Positions 54,919 to 64,000 of a stretch of 64,000 bases of DNA are shown in pieces. Under the pieces are notes generated by a model. The model saw only the letters and a list, made by a program, of their open reading frames with translations. It did not search any database and was not told where the DNA came from. The DNA lies in the NCBI RefSeq assembly GCF_964059125.1, contig NZ_OZ060395.1, forward strand, positions 509,680 through 573,679. The letters run 5' to 3'. Numbering within the stretch: the stretch's first letter is position 1; every line of letters starts with the position of its first letter. Position numbers and translations under genes: made by a program. The stretch comes from Buchnera aphidicola (Eriosoma lanigerum) (GTDB lineage Bacteria > Pseudomonadota > Gammaproteobacteria > Enterobacterales > Enterobacteriaceae).

Positions 54919-56163
54919 CTAATAACATTTAGTATTTTCATTAATCATACTTTTACCATATTTCATATTAGAAAGAGAAAAAAAATGAGCAATTGTTTGA
55001 GCTATATCCGAAAAACTATTACGATAACCTAAAAATTTACTTGAAAAAATAGGACTATATAACAAAATTGGAATAAATTCACGAGTATGATCAAAACCTT
55101 TCCAAGTAGGATCACATCCGTGATCAGCTGTTACAATTAATAAATCTGAATCTGTAATTTGATTAATGATATCCAACAATTTTAAATCGAAAAATTCTAA
55201 ACCTTGTGCATAACCAGATACATCTCTTCTATGCCCCCATAAAGAATCAAAATCTGAAAAGTTAGTAAAAACAATTGAATTTTTTTTAGATATTTTAATT
55301 GCATATGTTGTTTTCTCTAATAAATCTGATAATCCATTAGCAACTATTGTCTTAGTTATTCCTACTCCAGAAAAAATATCAGTTATTTTCCCAATTCCAA
55401 TAACTTCACCTTGTTTTTCTATAATTAATTTTTCCATTACATTTATTTCACTAGGTACTACTGAAAAATCTTTTCTATTATTAGTTCTTTTAATATTTTT
55501 AATACTATTGCCAATAAATGGTCTAGCTATTACTCTTCCTATATTATATTTTCTTTTATCTAAAATTTTACGCACAATACTAGATAAACAATACAAATTA
55601 TTCAAACCAAATACTGTTTCATGACATGCAATTTGCACAACAGAATCCGATGAAGTATAAAAAATAGGTTTATTCGTTTGAATATGTTCTTCAAAAAATT
55701 TCTGTATTATTGTTGTTCCCGATGCATGGCAATTACCAAGTATTCCATCAATATTCGATTCTTTAATAATATGATTTACTAATGATTCAGGAAGACTATT
55801 TTTTTTTTCAATAAATTTATCCCATGGCTTAAAACTAGGTATACCCATAATTTCTAAATGACCTGATAAAGTATCTTTATCCATAGAAATAGGACTAGCA
55901 TAAGCATAGCTACCTATTGTATTTTCATATCTATTTAATCCTACAGGATATATTTTAGTTAATTCGTATATTAATTTCCCTAAACCTAATGCTGTTAAAT
56001 TAGGAATATATAAATTTCCATTTCTGTTACAATTAGCTAATCCCAAAAAACAACTTTCATTAACATGTCCAAAAGTGTTTGCTCCTTCATCACCAAATTG
56101 ATTTGAATCTTTACAAGAACCTATTCCAAATGAATCTAATAACATAATAAAAACTCTATTCAT
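54919..56163 (-). CDS. deoB: Phosphopentomutase
   Basis: Interconverts ribose-1-P (from DeoD) and ribose-5-P, linking nucleoside breakdown to the pentose phosphate pathway. The 414 residues (E. coli 407) belong to the alkaline-phosphatase superfamily: metal ligands appear in LLDSFGIGSCKD, DKDTLSGHLEIMG (phosphorylated Thr), TNFSDFDSLWGHRRD and VTADHGCDPTWKGFDHTRE. A run of ten A (55799-55808 on the opposite strand) encodes EKKNS and stays in frame. Ribosome site not obvious. Confidence 0.97.
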   Translation of the reverse strand: MNRVFIMLLDSFGIGSCKDSNQFGDEGANTFGHVNESCFLGLANCNRNGNLYIPNLTALGLGKLIYELTKIYPVGLNRYENTIGSYAYASPISMDKDTLSGHLEIMGIPSFKPWDKFIEKKNSLPESLVNHIIKESNIDGILGNCHASGTTIIQKFFEEHIQTNKPIFYTSSDSVVQIACHETVFGLNNLYCLSSIVRKILDKRKYNIGRVIARPFIGNSIKNIKRTNNRKDFSVVPSEINVMEKLIIEKQGEVIGIGKITDIFSGVGITKTIVANGLSDLLEKTTYAIKISKKNSIVFTNFSDFDSLWGHRRDVSGYAQGLEFFDLKLLDIINQITDSDLLIVTADHGCDPTWKGFDHTREFIPILLYSPIFSSKFLGYRNSFSDIAQTIAHFFSLSNMKYGKSMINENTKCY

Positions 56164-56348
56164 ATAGAATACTCTAAAAAATGTTATCTTGATATAATAT
56201 CATCATGATTGATTAAAAATATAATAAATATATCAAATTATAATGTTATCAATTGAATTATTAAAAATTATTAATGTTATTCATACATTTTACTATTATT
56301 TAAATATATTTAATTATACATTCTATTAATAAATTTATAATTAATATA

Positions 56349-57944
56349 TTAATTTTCTCTAATTTTATTAAATATAATATTTGGATGTTTATCTATTATA
56401 AGACTCAAATTAAAAAAGCTTGGAACTAGATATACTAAATGATTATTATTATCTAAAGCTAAATTATTTTTATATTTATCTTTAAATGTTTTCAACTGTA
56501 ATACATCATTGGAAACAATCCATCTAATTGCTACTATACTAATATTTTTGTAAATAACTTCTATTTTATATTCTATTCTTAATCGTTCAACAACAATATC
56601 TAACTGTAATATTCCGATTACACCTATAATTAAATTATTATTAGTTATTGGTCGAAATATTTGTATTGCACCTTCTTCAGATAATTGAGATAAACCTTTA
56701 TATAATTGTTTTTTCTGTAAAGGATATTTTAAACAAATTAAACGAAAAATTTCTGGTGAAAAATAAGGAATTCCAATAAAATTTATTATTTCACCTTCAG
56801 TAAATGTATCTCCAATAAAAACAGAACCATGATTATAAATTCCAATAATATCTCCAGGATACGCACTATCTTCTACAATCTTTCTATCTCCTGATAAAAA
56901 TCTCATAGCCTTATGTACAATAATTTTAGATCCTGTACGAACATGTTGTAATTTAATTCCATTATAATATTTTCCTGAAACAATTCTAACAAAAGCAATT
57001 CGATCACGATGCTTTAAATCCATGTTAGCTTGTATTTTAAAAACAAATCCAGTGAAATGCTTTTCTTCCGGTTGAACAATACGTATGTCAGTAGATTTAT
57101 ATTTTGGACTAGGTCCGTAATATACTAAAAAATTGAACATATCGATAATACCAATATCACATAATGCACTTCCAAAAAAAACAGGTGTTGTTATCCTATT
57201 AACAAAATCTTTTTTATTGAATTTACAATACGATATATTAATTAATTCAATTTCTTCTCTTAAAATTTTTGCTTCAGTAACACCTATATATTGATCTAAT
57301 AGCTTATCATATATATCAGATAATTTAATAACCTCATCTTTTTTATTATAATTTCTTGCTTTTAACTTATAAATATATATTTCTGAATGGATAAAATGAT
57401 AAATACCATAAAATCTAGAACCAATACCAATAGGCCATGTTATTGGTATACATGTTATTTTCAATTTTGATTCTATTTCATCTAATAATTCTATAGGATT
57501 TTTACTGTTACGATCTAATTTATTAATAAAAACAACAATTGGAGTATTTTGTTGTTCAATAATGTGCATTAATTTTTTTGTTCTTGTTTCAATTCCTTTA
57601 GCAGCATCAATCACCATAAGACAACAATCTACAGCTGTTAAAATTCTATAAGTATCTTCTGAAAAATCTTCATGACCAGGAGTATCTAATAAATTAATAA
57701 AATAATTATCATAATTAAATTGCATAATTGAACTAGTTATAGAAATACCTCTTTCTTGTTCAATTTTCATCCAATCAGATTTAACATATTTACCAGATTT
57801 TTTAGCTTTAACAGTTCCGGTAGAGTGAATGACATTTCCTAAAAATAAAATTTTTTCAGTTATAGTAGTTTTTCCAGCATCTGGATGAGCAACAATAGCA
57901 AAAGTACGTCGTTTTTGAATTTCCATAAAATTAATACTATTCAT
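56349..57944 (-). CDS. prfC: Peptide chain release factor 3
   Basis: GTPase that removes RF1 and RF2 from the ribosome after termination and helps quality control. The 531 residues (E. coli 529) show AHPDAGKT at 19-26, DTPGHEDFS, NKLDRN and FVFKIQANMDLKHRDR. RF3 is dispensable in E. coli, so its retention is worth noting. The prfC-deoB-deoD order follows E. coli with the genes between prfC and deo lost (185 bp remain). Confidence 0.97.
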   Translation of the reverse strand: MNSINFMEIQKRRTFAIVAHPDAGKTTITEKILFLGNVIHSTGTVKAKKSGKYVKSDWMKIEQERGISITSSIMQFNYDNYFINLLDTPGHEDFSEDTYRILTAVDCCLMVIDAAKGIETRTKKLMHIIEQQNTPIVVFINKLDRNSKNPIELLDEIESKLKITCIPITWPIGIGSRFYGIYHFIHSEIYIYKLKARNYNKKDEVIKLSDIYDKLLDQYIGVTEAKILREEIELINISYCKFNKKDFVNRITTPVFFGSALCDIGIIDMFNFLVYYGPSPKYKSTDIRIVQPEEKHFTGFVFKIQANMDLKHRDRIAFVRIVSGKYYNGIKLQHVRTGSKIIVHKAMRFLSGDRKIVEDSAYPGDIIGIYNHGSVFIGDTFTEGEIINFIGIPYFSPEIFRLICLKYPLQKKQLYKGLSQLSEEGAIQIFRPITNNNLIIGVIGILQLDIVVERLRIEYKIEVIYKNISIVAIRWIVSNDVLQLKTFKDKYKNNLALDNNNHLVYLVPSFFNLSLIIDKHPNIIFNKIREN

Positions 57945-58520
57945 TCATAGCAATCTTCTTATTAAAATTAAACATTTGTGAAATAAAATTACAAAAACAA
58001 CATATTTTTTCACTAAAATTATCAATAAAATACATTAATAATGATATAAAATATCAATTTTTTTTACATAAATTTCATACATATTGTTGTAAACATATAT
58101 ATTTAAATGATAATAATAAAATATTATACGATAATTCATGTTATATATGTACATATATTAACACTTTATTTTATTAATAATAATGAAAATTTCTAAATTA
58201 ATATATATTCAAATTAATCATTACATATATGTAAATCTATAAAAATGTCTATATATCTAAGTTCACATAAATGATTAATATCATTGATGATATATATCAT
58301 AGTTAATAACTAATTAATATAATTAATTTAATATAATATAAAATATTAAAGATAAAAAAATCCATATTAAATTATACAATAATTATATTGACTTATATAA
58401 AATTATTATAATAAATCAATATTTATTAAAACAATTTTTAAAAAATTACAAATATATTTATTAGAATGATATTAAATTTAAATAATATACGATATATTAA
58501 ATATATAAATTCTAATATTT
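57945..58520. other. Spacer between prfC and nfuA, no gene seen
   Basis: 576 bp of A/T-rich sequence joining two segments that are not adjacent in E. coli. Several short inverted repeats (for example around ATCATTGATGAT near 58281) are of the kind expected by chance at this composition. The prfC promoter must be here but is not evident. Confidence 0.5.
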
Positions 58521-59093
58521 TCAATAAAAAGAATGTATTCCATGTTGATGTTCTGTAACATCTTGTACTCCTTTTAATTCAGGAAACTCTAATAATAACG
58601 TTTTTTCAATACCTTCTTTTAAAGTTAATTTAACCATTGAACAACCATTACAACCACCACTAAATTGTAATATTACATAACCTTTAGTGTTAACTTTAAT
58701 TAATGTTACCTTGCCTCCATGTGATAATAATTGAGGATTAATTCTATATTCTAAAAACTCTTCTATTCTATTTTGTAATAAATTTCCTGGAATTATAATA
58801 TTCTTTGCATATGGAGCTTTTAAAGTTAATCTTTCTTCTAAATTATCTATAATCAAATCAATTTCAGCATTCTTTAAATAAGGTAAATACTTTTTATCAA
58901 TATATATACTAAAACCACAATAGTGAAATACATTATCTGATGATTGTATCTCATCTTTTAAACAATATGTAACTTTCCCTTCAGCATAATTAGTACCTAC
59001 ATGTTCTACAAATACTCGAATTTGAGTACCTTTTTCTTCTTTAAGTAATAATTTTCGAAAATATTCTTCTGCTAGTTCTGAAATATAAATCAT
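58521..59093 (-). CDS. nfuA: Fe-S cluster carrier protein NfuA
   Basis: Scaffold that carries a 4Fe-4S cluster to targets such as lipoyl synthase. The 190 residues (E. coli 191) have an N-terminal degenerate A-type domain (about 1-95) and a C-terminal Nfu domain with cluster ligands Cys148 and Cys151 in GGCNGCSM. The ending LTEHQ-type (VTEHQHGIHSFY) also matches. bioH lies next to it on the other strand, as in E. coli once gntX is removed. Confidence 0.97.
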   Translation of the reverse strand: MIYISELAEEYFRKLLLKEEKGTQIRVFVEHVGTNYAEGKVTYCLKDEIQSSDNVFHYCGFSIYIDKKYLPYLKNAEIDLIIDNLEERLTLKAPYAKNIIIPGNLLQNRIEEFLEYRINPQLLSHGGKVTLIKVNTKGYVILQFSGGCNGCSMVKLTLKEGIEKTLLLEFPELKGVQDVTEHQHGIHSFY

Positions 59094-59265
59094 AATAAGA
59101 ATAAAAGTTATATGTAAAATATTTCTATATTAACTGATCAATAACATAAACACAATATTCAAAATATTTAATAAAAATATAATATAAAATTTATATGATC
59201 ATAAATTCAATAAAAGTGCATTACACTATTACATATACATATAATATTTATATATATAAAAAAAA

Positions 59266-60042
59266 ATGAAAAAGTTAATTAAAATTACCATGGGAACTGG
59301 AGATACTAACCTTGTATTATTACATGGATGGGGAATGAATTCAAAAATATGGTATTCAGTTATTCCTTTCCTGAAACCTTATTTTAAATTACATTTAATT
59401 GATTTGCCTGGATTTGGAAAGAACTATCAATATAACAACATGACCATTGACGAAATAATAAATTATTTATATTTGAATATTCCACATAAATCCATTTTAT
59501 TAGGATGGTCACTTGGTGGTTTAATAGCTTGCAAAATAGCATTGACTTATCCCGATAATATAATAGGTATTATTACTGTTTGTTCTTCACCATACTTTAT
59601 TAAAGATAACTATTGGCCTGGAATTAGTCCAATGTTGCTACAAGAATTTTCTAATAATATGAAAACTAACTATTTAAAAACTATAAAACAATTTTTATTT
59701 ATTCAATTAGGTTCGTATATTTCTAAAAAAAAAATAGAATATTTACTAAAAATGATATTATCAGAAAAACAACCAACAGTACTTGCATTAGAATCAACTT
59801 TAAATATTCTATATAATACTGATTTAAGAAAATTAATTAAAAAATTTACTATACCATTATTAAGAATATATGGAAAATTTGATTCTATAGTTCCTCATAT
59901 AATAAAAAATATCTTAGATCGAGACTGGAAACATACTTATTCAGTAACATTAGAACAATCTGCTCATATCCCTTTTATTTCACAATCAATACAATTTTGT
60001 AAAATCATACTAGAATTTAATTCTTACATTAAAAATATCTGA
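59266..60042 (+). CDS. bioH: Pimeloyl-ACP methyl ester carboxylesterase BioH
   Basis: Alpha/beta hydrolase that frees pimeloyl-ACP from its methyl ester, ending the first stage of biotin synthesis. The 258 residues (E. coli 256) align throughout: LVLLHGWGMNSKIW, the nucleophile Ser82 in GWSLGG, Asp206 in YGKFDS and His234 in SAHIPF, so the triad is complete. The gene stands alone, divergent from nfuA, with no Shine-Dalgarno. No other biotin gene lies in the window. A related esterase with another role cannot be ruled out, but the context supports BioH. Confidence 0.92.
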   Translation: MKKLIKITMGTGDTNLVLLHGWGMNSKIWYSVIPFLKPYFKLHLIDLPGFGKNYQYNNMTIDEIINYLYLNIPHKSILLGWSLGGLIACKIALTYPDNIIGIITVCSSPYFIKDNYWPGISPMLLQEFSNNMKTNYLKTIKQFLFIQLGSYISKKKIEYLLKMILSEKQPTVLALESTLNILYNTDLRKLIKKFTIPLLRIYGKFDSIVPHIIKNILDRDWKHTYSVTLEQSAHIPFISQSIQFCKIILEFNSYIKNI

Positions 60043-60215
60043 AAGAACAACAATCATTGGTTTATATATAATATAATTAACACAATAAATATCAAGAAAA
60101 TACATTACAATTAATAATTTGTTAATAAAATTACTATACTATCAATAAAAATTATTCATTGATTAATAGTAAACAATTATATTTTAGTACACATATTATG
60201 TAACCTAAATTACTT

Positions 60216-60264
60216 AAAAAAAAAAACTGTAACAAATATAGTTTGATATATCTATATTTGTTAC
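60216..60264 (-). terminator. Intrinsic terminator of ssb
   Basis: A perfect 12-bp stem (60229-60240 with 60253-60264, 12-nt loop) lies 13 bp past the ssb stop. On the minus strand it is followed within two bases by eleven T (A run at 60216-60226), a textbook intrinsic terminator. It may also stop bioH, which converges from the other side. Confidence 0.85.
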
Positions 60265-60276
60265 ATAAATAAAAAA

Positions 60277-60792
60277 TTAAAATGGAATTTCGTCATCAAA
60301 ATCTATTGGTGATAAAGTATTCATAACAGAATTTTTCTCTTTATATGAATTTAATGAATCATCTTCCAATACATTTTTTTCTTGTGTCATTTTTTTTTGT
60401 TCATTATTTTGATTTCTAGAAACAGAAGATATAATATTAGCATTTCTACTACCTAACATTTGCATAGTTCCTGAAACATTTACTACTACTTCTGTAGTAT
60501 AACGATCTACTCCATTCTGATCTTGCCATTTTCTAGTTTGCAAAGAACCTTCAATATAAACTTGAGAACCCTTTCTTAAATATTCTCCAGTAATTTCAGC
60601 TGGTTTTCCAAATAATACAATACGATGCCATTCAGTTTTTTCTTTTAAATCTCCTGTATTTTTATCTTTCCAAGTATCAGAAGTAGCTACAGTAATATTA
60701 GCAACAGCATTACCATTTGGCATATAACGTAATTCTGGATCTTGTCCTAAATATCCAATTAAAATAACTTTGTTTATTCCTCTACTAGCCAT
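60277..60792 (-). CDS. ssb: Single-stranded DNA-binding protein
   Basis: Tetrameric OB-fold protein coating single-stranded DNA in replication. The 171 residues (E. coli 178) start [20 protein letters not shown]; the OB fold covers about 1-112 ([27 protein letters not shown]). The linker is shorter and charged, unlike the Gly/Gln-rich E. coli linker, but the C-terminal tip DFDDEIPF, which recruits clamp-loader and repair partners, is kept. Confidence 0.98.
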   Translation of the reverse strand: MASRGINKVILIGYLGQDPELRYMPNGNAVANITVATSDTWKDKNTGDLKEKTEWHRIVLFGKPAEITGEYLRKGSQVYIEGSLQTRKWQDQNGVDRYTTEVVVNVSGTMQMLGSRNANIISSVSRNQNNEQKKMTQEKNVLEDDSLNSYKEKNSVMNTLSPIDFDDEIPF

Positions 60793-61670
60793 CTTAGATA
60801 TCCTTTCTGTAAAATAATAACAATAAATATCACTTATAATAATTCATTGGTTCTTAATGTATACATTCTAAAATATATATATATATAATTAATCATATAA
60901 TATACATAAATTCAAAATATAAGATCAAAATCTATATAATTAATCTAAATAATTAATAATTTTATATAATTTTTCAATCGAAAAAAAAAAAAATTAATAT
61001 TATGAAAATTTCATAGCGTAAATATGTTTTTATAAATTTTATACTATTATGTTATAAATTAATTAAATTTTAAGTTATAAAAAAAATAAATTTTATCACA
61101 AACAACTTAAAAAAATATATAAAACAAATACCTACATGAAAAACTACAACACACATATATGTCTAATAAATATAAATTATTAATTACATATTTATATTTT
61201 AATTAAATAAATTCATAGTATTAATAATTATAAAAATAAACATTTATTATTCATAAAATTTTTTCTATATGAAATCATAATTGCAATATCATACAACATC
61301 GACTACAGTCTATATTAAAAATAAGTTTTTTAAATTAAAGAAACAGATATATTATAAGATATAAATCTTATATGATAAATAACATAGATAAAAAATAATA
61401 ACTAAAGTATATTAACTATATAAAATATATTATTAGAAATATTACAATACTATTGAATGATTAATTACCATATATATCAAGTATATATCATAATTTTTAT
61501 ATAGTAATCCAAACATAACAAGTATTACATTATATTAACAAAAAATCATAATAAATTATAATTAATCAACTATTATTTAAGAATAAATAATAATTCATTA
61601 AATATTATTTAATATTATAATTCATTTATTTCATTAACCTTTATAGAAAAATTTTTAATATTTATCTCAT
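60793..61670. other. Largest gene-free spacer, between ssb and dnaB
   Basis: About 880 bp, nearly all A/T, with stops in every frame and no tRNA or structured RNA visible on either strand. ssb and dnaB are divergent, so promoters for both must be here. ssb and dnaB are not neighbours in E. coli; genes once between them have decayed completely. The only feature is an A run near 60981-60992. Confidence 0.55.
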
Positions 61671-63068
61671 ATGACAGATAATAAATTTTTAAGAATAGAA
61701 TCTGAAAAAAACATAAATAATATTACAATACCACCTCATTCATTAGAAGCAGAACAATCCGTACTTGGTGGATTGATGTTAGATAATGAACAATGGGATA
61801 ATGTATCAGAACATGTTGTAATAGCAGATTTTTATAGCAAAGCACACCAATTAATATTTTGCGAAATGCAATCTTTATTAAATCTCGGATATCCTATTGA
61901 TTTAATTACACTGTCTGAATCTTTAGAACAAAATGGTAAATTAGAACAAGTAGGAAGATTTTCATACTTAGCTGAATTATCAAAAAATACGCCTAGTACT
62001 GCAAATATTATTGCTTATGCAGATATAGTTAGAGAGCGAGCTATAGTTAGAGAAATAATTGCTGTAGCTAACAAAATTGCGTATGCTGGATATCATCCTC
62101 AAGGAAGAAAAAGTGAAGAATTATTAGATTTTGCTGAATCTAGTGTTTTCAATATAGCTGAAAAAAGAACTAAAAAAAATTTAGGACCTAAAAATATAGA
62201 AGAAATATTAGATTCTACAATTGCAAATATTGAAAAATTATTTGATAATCCACATGATGGAATTACAGGAATTAACACTGGGTATCAAGATCTTAATAAA
62301 AAAACTTCTGGTTTACAACAATCAGATTTGATCATTATAGCAGCACGTCCATCAATGGGTAAAACAACATTTGCTATGAATATTTGTGAAAATGCAGCAA
62401 TGCTATATGATAAACCAGTTTTAATTTTTAGTTTAGAGATGCCAGTAGAACAAATTATGATGCGTATGCTATCTTCGTTATCTCGTGTTCATCAAACTAA
62501 AATACGAACTGGTCAACTTAATGATGAAGATTGGGCCAGAATTTCAGGAACAATTAATATTTTATTAAAGAAAAAAAACATTTACATTGATGATTCTTCT
62601 GGATTGACACCAAGTGAAATAAGATCAAGAGCAAGAAGAATATATCGAGATCATCATGGATTAAGTTTAATTATGGTAGATTATTTACAATTAATGAAAA
62701 TTCCTTCTTTATCAGAAAATCGAACATTAGAAATTGCTGAAATATCAAGAACTTTAAAATCATTAGCAAAAGAACTAGAAGTTCCAATTATAGCATTATC
62801 TCAATTAAATCGTTCATTAGAACAACGATCTGACAAACGTCCTATCAACTCTGATTTAAGAGAATCAGGATCATTAGAACAAGATGCTGATCTTATTTTA
62901 TTTATTTATAGAGATGAAATATATCATGAAAATAGTGATTTTAAAGGAATTGCAGAAATTATTATAGGAAAACAAAGAAATGGTCCAACGGGAACAATTA
63001 AATTGACATTTAATGGACATTGGTCTAGATTTGATAATTATTCAGGTACAGAATATAATTACGAATAA
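61671..63068 (+). CDS. dnaB: Replicative DNA helicase DnaB
   Basis: Hexameric 5'-3' helicase of the replication fork. The 465 residues (E. coli 471) comprise the N-terminal primase-interaction domain (PPHSLEAEQSVLGGLMLDNE at about 21-40), a linker helix, and the RecA-like motor: Walker A ARPSMGKT at 225-232, Walker B IMVDYLQLM, and the arginine-finger region QRNGPTGT. Only a shorter N-terminus differs. No tau domain exists in the DnaX encoded at 10430-11527, so coupling of this helicase to the polymerase must be different from E. coli. Confidence 0.98.
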   Translation: MTDNKFLRIESEKNINNITIPPHSLEAEQSVLGGLMLDNEQWDNVSEHVVIADFYSKAHQLIFCEMQSLLNLGYPIDLITLSESLEQNGKLEQVGRFSYLAELSKNTPSTANIIAYADIVRERAIVREIIAVANKIAYAGYHPQGRKSEELLDFAESSVFNIAEKRTKKNLGPKNIEEILDSTIANIEKLFDNPHDGITGINTGYQDLNKKTSGLQQSDLIIIAARPSMGKTTFAMNICENAAMLYDKPVLIFSLEMPVEQIMMRMLSSLSRVHQTKIRTGQLNDEDWARISGTINILLKKKNIYIDDSSGLTPSEIRSRARRIYRDHHGLSLIMVDYLQLMKIPSLSENRTLEIAEISRTLKSLAKELEVPIIALSQLNRSLEQRSDKRPINSDLRESGSLEQDADLILFIYRDEIYHENSDFKGIAEIIIGKQRNGPTGTIKLTFNGHWSRFDNYSGTEYNYE

Positions 63069-63369
63069 AAAATAAAATATTTTATTTTAATTTCATATTA
63101 TGAAATTAATCATAAAAATTATATTATATAGTATATAATATAAGTTAAATTAAACAAATTAATTAAATAATTAAATAATTCATACTGTATAATACGAAAG
63201 TTAATTAATAATATTAAAAAAAAATTAATATTAAAATTTAAATAATAAAAAATTGAATGTTATAAATGTTTAATAACATAATTTATTATATTTAATAATA
63301 GTATACAATTATGTAATTACTAATTATATAACAATTACATCCATTATAATCAAAAATGTGAATAAAATA
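63069..63369. other. dnaB-gshB spacer with two hairpins
   Basis: Directly after the dnaB stop there is a perfect 20-bp A/T palindrome (63069-63088) and then an 8-bp stem-loop (63089-63096 with 63100-63107). Together they may form a weak terminator for dnaB. The remainder shows no gene. Confidence 0.45.
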
Positions 63370-64000
63370 ATGAATATCAAATTCGGTATAATAATGGATT
63401 CAATATCTAAAATTAATATTAAAAAAGATTCTAGTTTTGCGATTCTATTAGAAGCACAAAAAAGAAAATATACCATTTATTATATGGAAATAAACGATTT
63501 ATATTTAAAAAACAACCAAGCATATGCTAAAGCAAAAATTTTAACAGTAACTAATAAAGTAGAAAAACAACATTTTCATGTTATACAAGAAAAACATGTA
63601 GCATTATCTATTATGCACGTAATTTTTATGAGAAAAGATCCTCCTATAAACATGCAATTTATATATGCAACATATATTTTAGAAATTGCAGAATCAGCAG
63701 GAGTATTAGTACTGAACAAACCAAAAAGTTTGCGAGACTGTAACGAAAAACTATACACAAACTGGTTTCCTTCTCTTATTCCTAATACTTTAGTAAGTAG
63801 TCAAATAAATCAAATTAAAGAATTTCTACATGAAAATAAAGATATTATTTTAAAGCCTCTTAATTCCATGGGAGGAGATTCTATTTTTCGCCTTACTATA
63901 TCTGATCCTAATGTGTCAGTAGTTTTAGAAGTTATGACCAAAAAAAACAATAATTTTTGCTTAGCTCAAACTTATATTCCAGAAATAAAAAATGGAGATA
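63370..64000 (+). CDS. gshB: Glutathione synthetase, N-terminal part
   Basis: Joins gamma-glutamylcysteine and glycine with ATP to give glutathione. The frame is open from ATG 63370 to the window edge (210 codons of about 315). It reads MNIKFGIIMDSISKINIKKD, then FMRKDPP, FIYATYILE, NKPKSLRDCNEKL and DIILKPLNSMGG, all matching E. coli GshB. The ATP-grasp glycine loop differs: E. coli has KPLDGMGG where this has KPLNSMGG. The C-terminal third, with the remaining metal ligands, is outside the window. Glutathione supply would help redox balance and sulfur exchange in the bacteriocyte. Confidence 0.95.
   Translation, partial: MNIKFGIIMDSISKINIKKDSSFAILLEAQKRKYTIYYMEINDLYLKNNQAYAKAKILTVTNKVEKQHFHVIQEKHVALSIMHVIFMRKDPPINMQFIYATYILEIAESAGVLVLNKPKSLRDCNEKLYTNWFPSLIPNTLVSSQINQIKEFLHENKDIILKPLNSMGGDSIFRLTISDPNVSVVLEVMTKKNNNFCLAQTYIPEIKNGD

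Overview
This window is a stretch of the chromosome of a strongly reduced, very AT-rich gammaproteobacterial endosymbiont, almost certainly Buchnera aphidicola (the primary symbiont of aphids). Nearly every protein aligns from end to end with an Enterobacterales orthologue, and the gene order is a pruned version of Escherichia coli blocks: clpP-clpX-lon-ppiD, mdlAB, dnaX-ybaB-htpG-adk, and the intact alpha, spc, S10 and str ribosomal operons. The 23S and 5S rRNA genes sit in a unit with tRNA-Glu behind tsaC-aroE, with no 16S gene beside them. That arrangement is typical of Buchnera. The host aphid cannot be named from the sequence.

Layout. 1-16218 runs mostly on the plus strand: the clpP tail, clpX, lon, ppiD, the heterodimeric ABC exporter mdlAB, the 4.5S RNA gene (minus strand), a clamp-loader dnaX without the tau tail, ybaB, htpG, adk, tRNA-Arg(UCU) (minus) and folD. 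16242-18779 holds cysS (minus), a 30-bp inverted repeat, ybeD (plus) and cspE (minus). 19068-24052 is the minus-strand unit tsaC-aroE-tRNA-Glu-23S-5S. def-fmt (24387-25853, plus) then faces the long minus-strand ribosomal supercluster, rplQ to rpsJ (26036-39655), followed by tuf-fusA-rpsG-rpsL-tusBCD (40178-45752). The rest is argD, tsgA (plus), trpS, rpe, aroB, aroK, tRNA-Ser(GGA) (plus), deoD, deoB, prfC, nfuA, bioH (plus), ssb, dnaB (plus) and the 5' part of gshB (plus, cut by the window edge).

How the genes fit together. Most content is core information processing: ribosomal proteins, elongation and release factors, tRNA charging, N-formylmethionine handling, tRNA modification, SRP RNA, SecY, RNA polymerase alpha, and replication (DnaB, DnaX, SSB). 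Quality control is kept in small form (ClpXP, Lon, HtpG, PpiD). The nutritional role of the symbiont shows in aroE, aroB and aroK (shikimate route to aromatic amino acids), argD (arginine and lysine synthesis) and rpe. Compared with E. coli order, hupB (lon-ppiD), recR (ybaB-htpG), gph, dam and damX (around rpe) and fkpA (next to tusD) are missing, and AT-rich spacers often remain in their place.

I found no CRISPR array, insertion sequence, prophage, toxin-antitoxin or defence locus, and no new system. The points worth a second look are small: the long inverted repeat upstream of cysS and ybeD, the gamma-only DnaX, the one-degenerate-site MdlAB exporter, in-frame poly(A) runs of nine or ten bases inside needed genes, and a changed ATP-grasp loop in GshB.
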